Below are positions 40,774 to 47,559 of a stretch of DNA of 64,000 nt, piece after piece. Below the pieces are notes generated by a model. It was not told the origin of the DNA. It saw only the letters and a program-made list of their open reading frames with translations, and made no database searches. This DNA comes from Chitinophaga niabensis (GTDB lineage: Bacteria; Bacteroidota; Bacteroidia; Chitinophagales; Chitinophagaceae). Every line of letters starts with the position of its first letter. Position 1 is the first letter of the stretch. Location of the stretch: the NCBI RefSeq assembly GCF_900129465.1, contig NZ_FSRA01000002.1, forward strand, positions 806,001-870,000. Reading direction: 5' to 3'. The position numbers and the translations under genes were made by a program.

Positions 40774-42708
40774 TTATATTGTGTACTCAAAGGTAGTATA
40801 GTGTGTGCCGTCACTTTTAACGCTGATCGTGCCCCCCATCTTTTCTATGAAATCTTTGCAGATGATCAGTGCCAATCCTGCACCACGACCTGTTTCACGG
40901 GCTAACTTACCGGGTGTTTTATAATCGAAGATATACGGCTGGTCATTAGCAGAAATACCACTGCCTTCATTTGTAATGGAAACAAATGTATGATCTGCTT
41001 CTCTTGCCGCAAAAATGGTGATACGGCTGCCTCTCAAAGAAAACTTCACAGCATTGTGGAGAAGGTTCCGATGTACAAATTGCAGCATTTCATGGTCCGC
41101 CTGTATCTTCAGCTCCGGTGGAATATGCATTTCCACTATCAGCTCCTTATCACTGATCTCCTGCGAAAGCGGCTCCCTCACTTCATTCCAGAGATCTTTC
41201 AATACATGTACCTGGGGCGCATATTCAAAGCCCGCCAATTGTGATTTTATCCAGCGCAGTACCGTTTCAAATAACGCCAATGTTTCTGTTGCCCTGGAGG
41301 CAATATTCACCGCTATCTCGCGGAATTGCTCTGCCTGTATATCTTTCTGCGTGAACAGTTCCGTCACTTTTATGATATGCCCTAAAGGCAGGCGGAAATC
41401 ATGGGCCAGGATACTCAGCAGCTTATTCTTGAAATCATCATGGCGTTGCAATTCTTTATTCTGCATATGCACCAGCTTTGCCGCTTCCCTGAAGTGTTTC
41501 GTCTTTTGCTTGGAATTCCTGAAAGAACGGTAATAAGAGGCAAGCAAACCTCCCAGCAATACACTGCATACTGTCAGGAAGATGATCAGCATGATCCTTT
41601 TATTCTTTTCCAGCCTGTCTGTTTCAATGGTTTGTTCCTGTAAAGCATTATTCAACCGCAACGCTTTCAGTTCCTGTTCATGCAGGAACGATTCCGTGTA
41701 ATCCAATTCTCCCTGTGTGCGCAACTCTTCCTGGTGAGCCGCTATCTCGCTCATAATATCTGCATAGGGAATTGCGGCAGCGGCATTAATGGCTTTATAG
41801 TGACGGTAAAGGGCTGTAACGGGACGGGTCATTAATTTCTTATAGCCACCCATTACGGCAGCATCCAGCATTTTTTGTTTATAACTGATACTATCCGGCA
41901 TACCGGCAGAGGTGGAATAGAGGTCCAGCTGCGCATTGGCATATACCGCCAGGTACATCATACCTTCTTCTATGGCATGGGCAGACAATTTCTTCAGGTC
42001 TTCCATGGCCGGCAGCAGCTCCTTATTCCGGAACCTTTCGTTGGCCATAAAAAGACCGGTATAGGTGATCATCCTGTCGTCATGATACCGGATGGCAATG
42101 TCCCTTGCTTTGTGTAATGCCCAGCGTGCTGAATCCTGGCGCAGGCTGTCTTCCGCAAACATCCTGTAATAATTGGCCAGCATGGGAGACCATGCAGAAT
42201 CACTCAAAAGCCGGCTGCCGATGGCCAGTGCTTCTGTTATATAAGGAGTAGCTATCGCCGGACGCCCTTCATAATGATAGTAACTACCGATATTGTAGGT
42301 GGCCTGGGAGATACCCGCTGAATCACCCATGCTTTTGAAACGCTGCAGCGCCTCCATGTAAAAACGATGTGCAAGCCGGCTGTTGTTAAGGAAAGTAAAA
42401 CAGGAACCAAGGTTCATATAAGCATCTGCCAGCCCTTTAGGATAATGTATCCTGTCTGATAACACCTGCGCCTCTTTTGCATATTTATAGCTACTGTCCA
42501 GCTGCCCGGCAATATATAATGCACTGATCCGGTTCAGGCCATCCGCGTAACGCATGCTGTCACTCAGCCGGGGAAGTTTTGCTTTGACCGCATTTATCAA
42601 TCTTGTTTGTGAATAAGCCTGCCGGGGCACACAGAACAGCAGGAACAGGCAAAAGGGAACGGAGCACAGAATTGTGCGCTGCCAGAGGGAGAGGGGTGAT
42701 TTAGTCAT
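40774..42708 (-). CDS. orphan sensor histidine kinase with periplasmic TPR domain
   Basis: 644 residues. Signal/membrane start, then a TPR-rich periplasmic sensor region (residues about 50-330, for example LADAYMNLGSCFTFLNNSRL), a coiled coil with QELKALRLNNALQEQTIETD, one membrane helix (IMLIIFLTVCSVLLGGLLAS, near 375-395), a dimerisation helix with the phospho-acceptor His436 (LLSILAHDFRLPLGHIIK) and a HATPase_c domain (N box HRNLLHNAVKFS, G2 box GRGAGLALIICKDFIEKMGG). No response regulator is adjacent, so it is an orphan kinase. The region between it and the GG-peptide genes holds the TGAACA box array, which may control both. Confidence 0.93.
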   Translation of the reverse strand: MTKSPLSLWQRTILCSVPFCLFLLFCVPRQAYSQTRLINAVKAKLPRLSDSMRYADGLNRISALYIAGQLDSSYKYAKEAQVLSDRIHYPKGLADAYMNLGSCFTFLNNSRLAHRFYMEALQRFKSMGDSAGISQATYNIGSYYHYEGRPAIATPYITEALAIGSRLLSDSAWSPMLANYYRMFAEDSLRQDSARWALHKARDIAIRYHDDRMITYTGLFMANERFRNKELLPAMEDLKKLSAHAIEEGMMYLAVYANAQLDLYSTSAGMPDSISYKQKMLDAAVMGGYKKLMTRPVTALYRHYKAINAAAAIPYADIMSEIAAHQEELRTQGELDYTESFLHEQELKALRLNNALQEQTIETDRLEKNKRIMLIIFLTVCSVLLGGLLASYYRSFRNSKQKTKHFREAAKLVHMQNKELQRHDDFKNKLLSILAHDFRLPLGHIIKVTELFTQKDIQAEQFREIAVNIASRATETLALFETVLRWIKSQLAGFEYAPQVHVLKDLWNEVREPLSQEISDKELIVEMHIPPELKIQADHEMLQFVHRNLLHNAVKFSLRGSRITIFAAREADHTFVSITNEGSGISANDQPYIFDYKTPGKLARETGRGAGLALIICKDFIEKMGGTISVKSDGTHYTTFEYTI

Positions 42709-43060
42709 GCTTCAAACGTGTATCAGGCCAATACGATGGAAGTTCTCAATATCAAGGCTAATTTCCAATTATTTTGTTAACCGTTTGCTAATTGCCCCTT
42801 GTTCAAGCTCTGTTCAAAAAATGAACAGAAGCCCTCTTATCTGCCTGATAATGAACAAAATGAACAGTTGCTGATCGATTGCACTGCCTTAATTTAGAGG
42901 TTGTCATAGAAAAATGATCATGGAAGTCCCCGCCACACGTTTCGCCAAGCGTTTGGTCCTTTTCCTGTAAACTACTGGTGTTAATGAATGGTGGCCATCA
43001 CTCTCTGGCCAGGAAAGAACGGCGACCCTCAGGAATGTTTTTAACCAAAAATCCTATCAT
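42709..43060. other. divergent spacer between kinase and GG peptides
   Basis: 352 bp without a gene. It contains the TGAACA/TGTTCA array and, near 42990-43005, a pair of TGGCCA palindromes. Confidence 0.6.
42800..42866. promoter_or_regulatory. array of five TGTTCA/TGAACA boxes
   Basis: TGTTCA at 42800-42805 and 42811-42816; TGAACA at 42822-42827, 42852-42857 and 42861-42866. The second and third form a CTGTTCA-aaaaa-TGAACAG palindrome. The first three are spaced 11 bp, one helical turn. It lies 92-158 bp before the kinase ATG and 195-261 bp before the first GG peptide, so it could serve either. Confidence 0.6.
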
Positions 43061-43342
43061 ATGGAAAATTTACAAGCACACAACTATGGTTGCCAGGAAT
43101 TGAACGCAGCCGATGTAAAAGACGTTAACGGTGGTTTCTTTTTACTCAGCCTTACCAACACCAATGGTAAGATCACTGCTGGCGCACAACTGGATACCAA
43201 CGCCCTCACTTCCGGACTGCCTTTACCAGGCGGTGGTGGTGGATTGCCAGGCCTGGGTGGCTTAGGTAATTTACTGGCTCCCGTTACCAACCTGCTGAAC
43301 AGTTTGTTAGGTGGCCTCGGTGGCGGTCTTCTGGGACTGTAA
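43061..43342 (+). CDS. double-glycine-leader secreted peptide precursor 1
   Basis: 93 residues. The leader (25 residues) reads MENLQAHNYGCQELNAADVK and ends DVNGG. The leader has the ELxxxxxxxVNGG pattern used by ComC/bacteriocin-type leaders that are cut after GG by a C39 peptidase-transporter. The core (68 residues) starts FFLLSLTNTNGKITAG and is Gly/Leu-rich (GGLPGLGGLGNLLAPVTNLL, then NSLLGGLGGGLLGL), with no Cys. The tail of GxxxG-like spacing suggests membrane insertion or helix packing. A paralogue with a near-identical layout lies 69 bp downstream. The C39 transporter is not in this window. Candidate bacteriocin or signalling peptide. Confidence 0.82.
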   Translation: MENLQAHNYGCQELNAADVKDVNGGFFLLSLTNTNGKITAGAQLDTNALTSGLPLPGGGGGLPGLGGLGNLLAPVTNLLNSLLGGLGGGLLGL

Positions 43343-43353
43343 TCAGAAAACTT

Positions 43354-43388
43354 CAGTGACGCCCGCTACATGGGCGTCACTGCTTTTT
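43354..43388 (+). terminator. terminator between the two GG-peptide genes
   Basis: CAGTGACGCCC (43354-43364), 7-nt loop, GGGCGTCACTG (43372-43382), then CTTTTT. Only 29 bp remain to the next ATG at 43412 and no -7 box fits there, so it probably acts as a partial terminator that lowers the second gene's dose. Confidence 0.88.
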
Positions 43389-43411
43389 ACGTTTCACTCA
43401 AACCCTGTTAT

Positions 43412-43687
43412 ATGCAAAAATTACAATCAAACAATTATGGCTGCCAGGAACTGGACCTTCAAACTGCCAGTGATGTAAACGGCGGTTTAATTGATCTCGG
43501 TTTCCTGAAACTTGATTTTACAAACACCAATGGTAAGATCAACATAGGTATCACAGTAGATCCTAATGGCCTCACCAACCTTCCGGGCGGTGGCGGAACA
43601 GGTGGCCTCGGTAACCTGCTTTCACCTGTTACCAATCTCCTGAACAGTTTGCTCGGCGGATTAGGCGGTATTGCTTTACCAATATAA
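43412..43687 (+). CDS. double-glycine-leader secreted peptide precursor 2
   Basis: 91 residues from ATG 43412; an in-frame ATG at 43370 lies in the loop of the terminator, so it is not used. Leader MQKLQSNNYGCQELDLQTAS ends DVNGG, with the same YGCQEL and VNGG positions as precursor 1. Core (66 residues) begins LIDLGFLKLDFTNTNGKI and shares the block GGLGNLL-PVTNLLNSLLGGLGG with precursor 1. Cys-free core. The common LTNTNGKI/DFTNTNGKI region and tail, with different strand-like starts, fit a two-peptide system or a duplicated gene. It ends in a terminator at 43713-43738. No immunity gene is obvious next to it. Confidence 0.82.
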   Translation: MQKLQSNNYGCQELDLQTASDVNGGLIDLGFLKLDFTNTNGKINIGITVDPNGLTNLPGGGGTGGLGNLLSPVTNLLNSLLGGLGGIALPI

Positions 43688-43712
43688 TCCCCACAACGAA
43701 TTTTTAACAGTT

Positions 43713-43741
43713 AAAGGTTGTCTGTAAAGACAGCCTTTTTT
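43713..43741 (+). terminator. terminator after the GG-peptide pair
   Basis: AAAGGTTGTCT (43713-43723) with AGACAGCCTTT (43728-43738, one G-T), followed by T run. Confidence 0.85.
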
Positions 43742-43761
43742 ATTTGTGTACACTGAATCCT

Positions 43762-43769
43762 TACTTTTG
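43762..43769 (+). promoter_or_regulatory. candidate -7 box of xth
   Basis: TACTTTTG (TAnnTTTG), 15 nt before the ATG at 43785. Confidence 0.5.
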
Positions 43770-43784
43770 CCTAAACTATTAACC

Positions 43785-44546
43785 ATGAGGATCGTCACCT
43801 ACAATGTTAATGGCCTTCGCTCTGCCATGACAAAAGGATTCACAGAATGGCTCAAAACCGACCCCGCAGATGTTATCTGCCTGCAGGAAGTAAAAGCACA
43901 CCGGGACAATGTAGACTTCCAGCAGTTTGAGCAGCTTGGCTACCAGGATTACTGGTTTCCCGCACAAAAAAAAGGGTATAGCGGAGTGGCCATACTCACC
44001 AAAATAAAACCAGACCATATACAATACGGCAATGGCTATATGCAAAGCGATGCAGAAGGAAGAGTTATAAGGGCCGATTTTGGCGATATTTCCATTATTA
44101 ACACCTACATCCCCTCCGGTACCACCGGCGACGAAAGACAGACCTATAAATACCAATGGCTGGATGAATTCTATGAATACCTTCAGCAGTTGAGGAAAGA
44201 AAGGCCCAACCTGGTTGTGGTGGGCGACTATAATATTGCACACATGCCTATTGATATACACAACCCGGTGGCCAATAAAGACTCCTCAGGATACCTTCCT
44301 GAAGAAAGGGCCTGGATGAGCAAACTCTTCGATAATGGCTTTGTGGATACCTTCCGCCACTTCAATCCCCAACCCGATCAATACAGCTGGTGGAGCTTCC
44401 GGGCCAATGCACGTAATAATAATAAAGGTTGGCGCATCGACTATATTAATGTAACCACTCCATTACAAGACAGGTTAGCCAGTTCAGCTATCTGGCAAAA
44501 CGTAAAACATTCTGACCACTGCCCCGTATACCTTCAATTAAAATAA
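43785..44546 (+). CDS. xth: exodeoxyribonuclease III
   Basis: 253 residues from the ATG at 43785 (an earlier in-frame GTG at 43746 lies before the -7 box). EEP-fold motifs: VTYNVNGLRSAM, ICLQEVKAHRDNVDF (metal Glu), PSGTTGDERQTYKYQWL, VVGDYNIAH, and the C-terminal SWWSFRANARNNNKGWRIDY, NVKHSDHCPVYLQL (catalytic His). It cuts at abasic sites and trims 3' ends in base excision repair. Followed by the DUF4286 gene 2 bp later, so probably co-transcribed. Confidence 0.95.
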   Translation: MRIVTYNVNGLRSAMTKGFTEWLKTDPADVICLQEVKAHRDNVDFQQFEQLGYQDYWFPAQKKGYSGVAILTKIKPDHIQYGNGYMQSDAEGRVIRADFGDISIINTYIPSGTTGDERQTYKYQWLDEFYEYLQQLRKERPNLVVVGDYNIAHMPIDIHNPVANKDSSGYLPEERAWMSKLFDNGFVDTFRHFNPQPDQYSWWSFRANARNNNKGWRIDYINVTTPLQDRLASSAIWQNVKHSDHCPVYLQLK

Positions 44547-44548
44547 GC

Positions 44549-44851
44549 ATGATCATACATAATGTAACCACTAAGGTTTCTCCTCTTATTAAGGACAGGT
44601 GGCTGGAATGGATGAAGCAGGAACATATCCCCGAGATCATGGCCAGCGGTCTTTTTCACGATTACCGTATGGCCCGTTTGCTGGAACAGGACGACTCCGA
44701 TGGACCTACTTATACCGTTCAGTACTTCACAGATACCCTGGAAAACTATTATACCTACCTCCAGGAATATGCTCCCGCACTTCGTCAAAAAGCTTTTAAT
44801 GCTTTCGGAGACCAGTTTGTAGGCTTCGGAACGGTAATGCAGGTAGTATAG
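44549..44851 (+). CDS. DUF4286 family protein
   Basis: 100 residues, soluble. Matches the small DUF4286 pattern: IIHNVTTKVSPLIKDRWLEW at the start, KQEHIPEIMASGLFHDYRM, PTYTVQYFTDTLENYYTYLQ. It lies 2 bp after xth on the same strand. Role unknown; the fold is probably ferredoxin-like (IPEIMASG, VQYFT). This is a common small neighbour in Bacteroidota. Confidence 0.85.
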   Translation: MIIHNVTTKVSPLIKDRWLEWMKQEHIPEIMASGLFHDYRMARLLEQDDSDGPTYTVQYFTDTLENYYTYLQEYAPALRQKAFNAFGDQFVGFGTVMQVV

Positions 44852-45074
44852 CTTATCAAACTTATCCACAGGAAATTCACTATTTTCAGGCACTTCAGGC
44901 TTTGGTACAATAGTTGAAGTAAGGGGGTGATTTGATGCCGGATGTATTAAAACTCAATGCAGTAGCGCGTTTCGTTCTGAACATACTATATGTTCATCCG
45001 GTACGTTGTTATAGGCAATCAGCTGTAAACGTTACCTGTAGGGTTTTTCAGCCTGTAAAAAAAAGTTTTAAAAA

Positions 45075-45105
45075 TTTGGTAATCTTATAAAACGCGCTAT
45101 ATTTG
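45075..45105 (+). promoter_or_regulatory. canonical Bacteroidota promoter of the HU gene
   Basis: TTTG at 45075-45078, 19-nt spacer, TATATTTG at 45098-45105. This is a full -33/-7 match, 42 nt before the ATG. Confidence 0.8.
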
Positions 45106-45147
45106 CTCACATCAAACATTTTCTCACTAGTTAAATCTTAACTAACT

Positions 45148-45417
45148 ATGAACAAAGCCGAATTGATCGACAAACTCGCCAAAGATGCTGGCGTTACTAA
45201 AACTCAAGCTAACGATGCTTTGGATTCTTTCACTAAAGCTGTTGCTGACACACTGAAAAAAGGTGGTAAAGTAACTTTGGTTGGTTTCGGTACTTTCTCT
45301 GTTTCCAAACGTGCTGCACGTAACGGTAGAAACCCCCAAACTGGCCAGATCATCAAGATCAAAGCTAAAAAAGTTGCTAAATTCAAAGCTGGTAAAGCGT
45401 TGTCTGACAAACTCTAA
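45148..45417 (+). CDS. hup: HU-family DNA-binding protein
   Basis: 89 residues. MNKAELIDKLAKDAGVTKTQ start, VTLVGFGTFSVSKRAARNGR arm region, and a Lys-rich C-terminus (IKIKAKKVAKFKAGKALSDK). Binds and bends DNA; nucleoid organisation. It has a strong own promoter and a terminator at 45441-45472, consistent with high expression. Confidence 0.98.
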   Translation: MNKAELIDKLAKDAGVTKTQANDALDSFTKAVADTLKKGGKVTLVGFGTFSVSKRAARNGRNPQTGQIIKIKAKKVAKFKAGKALSDKL

Positions 45418-45440
45418 GAGTTGGCGACCCAACTTATTTA

Positions 45441-45472
45441 AGCAAGGAACATTATTTGTTTCTTGCTTTTTT
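45441..45472 (+). terminator. terminator after HU, with the next promoter in its tail
   Basis: AGCAAGGAA (45441-45449) with TTTCTTGCT (45459-45467, one G-T) and T tract. The tail runs into the TATTTTTG box at 45473-45480. Confidence 0.85.
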
Positions 45473-45480
45473 TATTTTTG
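45473..45480 (+). promoter_or_regulatory. candidate -7 box for the THX gene
   Basis: TATTTTTG begins right after the HU terminator T tract, 67 nt before the ATG of the THX gene. Confidence 0.5.
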
Positions 45481-45547
45481 CTGTGCTGAAGCGCCCAAAA
45501 AGACGCACTTTTGCGAAAGATCATTCATCAATTAAATACTTAAAATC

Positions 45548-45664
45548 ATGGGTAGAGGAGATATCAAAACCAAGAAGGGTAAGATTTCCAACGGTTCATT
45601 CGGTAAAGTTCGTCCTGCCAGGACCAAGAAGAACGCTGCTCCAAAAGCAGAAAAGAAAGCTTAA
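45548..45664 (+). CDS. 30S ribosomal protein THX
   Basis: 38 residues, too short for a usual ORF scan: MGRGDIKTKKGKISNGSFGK followed by VRPARTKKNAAPKAEKKA. This is the basic THX (bTHX) protein that sits in the head of the 30S subunit in several bacteria, including Bacteroidota. It is fully Lys/Arg-rich with no acidic run. It follows the HU gene and is closed by a terminator at 45675-45701. Confidence 0.93.
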   Translation: MGRGDIKTKKGKISNGSFGKVRPARTKKNAAPKAEKKA

Positions 45665-45674
45665 TTTATTAGCA

Positions 45675-45707
45675 GCTCCGGGCCTGCAAATAGCCCGGAG
45701 CCGTTAT
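45675..45707 (+). terminator. terminator after THX
   Basis: GCTCCGGGC (45675-45683) with GCCCGGAGC (45693-45701), followed by CGTTATTTT. Confidence 0.8.
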
Positions 45708-45708
45708 T

Positions 45709-46344
45709 TTAAGGGGCCAGCCGGCTTATTTTCCAGCTGCCATCTGCCCCCTGTGTATATAATATGCGGTCATGCAACCGGCTGCTCCTCCCCTGCCAAA
45801 ATTCCACCTGTAAAGGTTTTACAAGATATCCACCCCAATGTTCCGGCCGTTTTAATGTTTTTCCCTCCAGCTCTTTCACCCTGTCTTCCAAAAATGACCT
45901 CCCCGGGATCTCCTGGCTCTGCGGAGAAACAATAGCCCCGATCTGGCTGCCAACAGGCCTGGAGCTGAAATACTCATCACTGATGGTTCCCGCCGCCTGG
46001 CTAACGGTACCTTCTATACGAACCTGCCGCTGCAACTCTTTCCAGAAGAATAATAAGGTCACCCGCGGATTAGCCGCCAATTCATGCCCCTTACGGCTAT
46101 CGTAATTTGTAAAGAACAGAAAGCCCTCCTCGTCAAAACTCTTCAATAACACTATCCGGGCGGATGGTCTGCCATCCGGTGTACTGGTAGCCAGGGTCAT
46201 GGCATTGGGCTCTTCCAGTTCACTCTGGACAACTTCCAGCCACCAGCGTTCAAACTGCTGCACGGGCCCTGCCGCCATATCCTGCTCATTAAGTGTGGCC
46301 AGTTTATAATCCAGCCGCAGATCTGCTATCTTTTGATTGATCAT
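45709..46344 (-). CDS. pdxH: pyridoxamine 5'-phosphate oxidase
   Basis: 211 residues from the ATG at 46344; a start at 46383 would lie upstream of the -7 box at 46360-46367, so it is rejected. Motifs: MTLATSTPDGRPSARIVLLK, YDSRKGHELAANPRVTLLFF, SRPVGSQIGAIVSPQSQEIP, PEHWGGYLVKPLQVEFWQGR and RLHDRILY at the end, all typical of PdxH. FMN enzyme that oxidises pyridoxamine- or pyridoxine-5'-phosphate to PLP. Confidence 0.96.
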   Translation of the reverse strand: MINQKIADLRLDYKLATLNEQDMAAGPVQQFERWWLEVVQSELEEPNAMTLATSTPDGRPSARIVLLKSFDEEGFLFFTNYDSRKGHELAANPRVTLLFFWKELQRQVRIEGTVSQAAGTISDEYFSSRPVGSQIGAIVSPQSQEIPGRSFLEDRVKELEGKTLKRPEHWGGYLVKPLQVEFWQGRSSRLHDRILYTQGADGSWKISRLAP

Positions 46345-46359
46345 CTGGTTGCTTTTTTG

Positions 46360-46367
46360 CAAAATTA
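46360..46367 (-). promoter_or_regulatory. candidate -7 box of pdxH
   Basis: Reverse strand TAATTTTG, 15 nt before the ATG at 46344; very short leader. Confidence 0.55.
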
Positions 46368-46440
46368 AGACATATATGCCCACACCTGCTGACGGGTATC
46401 TCTATAAATGGTAATTTACATCAGTTTAAAATCGGCATCC

Positions 46441-47559
46441 ATGATTAAATACCTTTGGTTACTGGTCTCCATAGCATTACTGGGAGCCTGCCGGCAACCT
46501 GAAAAGAAACCCGCCGCGCAAAAAGACAGTACTGCTACCGTAACGCCAACTGCCACAGCCACCAATTTCTATAAACAACTCAAAGGCACGCTGGCAGAGC
46601 AGCCTGTAACCATGCATCTGATCCGCACCGGAGAACTGGCCTACCAGGGATGGTATGTTTATGATAAAATAGGCGATCCCATTCAACTCCTCAACGAACC
46701 AGATTCTGCAGGTAAGATCACCCTCCTGGAATATTCCAGCCAGGACGAAGCCAATACTTTTTATGGACAGCTTTCCCCGGATGGCCATTTCACCGGCACC
46801 TGGAAAAGCGCAAAAGGCGAATACAATTTCGACCTGAAAGAAGATTATACACAAGCCGTTCAATTTAACATTTTCACTTTCTCAGATACCGTCACACTTT
46901 TTTATAATAACCCCAAGTCTCCCATGGGCATAGCTTCTGCCAGTATCGTATGGCCGGTGAATGGGGCAGATGAAGCTACGCTGAACGTCATAAAACAGGT
47001 GATTGCAGCCTCATCCGGCAACTTGAACAATCCTGAAATGCTGGTAAAAGCACCCGTTGATACTTTCCTCCGGTTCTATAAAAGCAGTCGTGATGATGCG
47101 GATACCAATGCTTTAGGCGCTTCCTGGGACTGGAGTACGCAAACGGATACACGTGTTGTATGGAACCAGTACCCTTTACTGGTACTTGAAAATGCAGAAT
47201 ATGCCTACACAGGTGGCGCACATGGCAACTGGGGCAGCGGGTTTCATGTAATAGACCTTTCTAAAAAGAAAGAATTGAAGGTAACGGATGTATTCAAGCC
47301 AGGTTATAAAACCCGGCTGAGTATTGCATTGGCAAAGGCCTTCCGCAAAAAGTACAATCTCCCGGCCGCTGAGCCGCTGGATAAAAGGTTCCTCTTTTCC
47401 AAAACCATTGCTCCGAACGACAATTTTTTCCTGACCAGCAAAGGGGTGGTATTTAATTATACTCCTTACGAAATTGCATCGTATGCTGTGGGGCAGATCA
47501 CTTTATTCATCCCTTTTGAGGATGTGAAAACAATCGTTAATGAAGCATACCTTCCCTGA
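46441..47559 (+). CDS. DUF3298/RsiV-like lipoprotein
   Basis: 372 residues from ATG 46441, which gives a lipobox (LLGAC, Cys17); an upstream in-frame start at 46408 would spoil it. C-terminal half carries the DUF3298 pattern: YAYTGGAHGNWGSGFHVIDL, KVTDVFKPGY, FFLTSKGVVFNYTPYEIASY. RsiV-type proteins with this fold bind lysozyme or sense the envelope. This one lacks the RsiV membrane anchor and is a lipoprotein, so a sensor or carbohydrate/peptidoglycan-binding role is inference. Its last 20 bp overlap the next gene. Confidence 0.85.
   Translation: MIKYLWLLVSIALLGACRQPEKKPAAQKDSTATVTPTATATNFYKQLKGTLAEQPVTMHLIRTGELAYQGWYVYDKIGDPIQLLNEPDSAGKITLLEYSSQDEANTFYGQLSPDGHFTGTWKSAKGEYNFDLKEDYTQAVQFNIFTFSDTVTLFYNNPKSPMGIASASIVWPVNGADEATLNVIKQVIAASSGNLNNPEMLVKAPVDTFLRFYKSSRDDADTNALGASWDWSTQTDTRVVWNQYPLLVLENAEYAYTGGAHGNWGSGFHVIDLSKKKELKVTDVFKPGYKTRLSIALAKAFRKKYNLPAAEPLDKRFLFSKTIAPNDNFFLTSKGVVFNYTPYEIASYAVGQITLFIPFEDVKTIVNEAYLP

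Noticed and set aside
43370..43411. Earlier start of the second GG peptide
   Set aside because: That ATG lies in the terminator loop and would place 14 foreign residues before the conserved leader.
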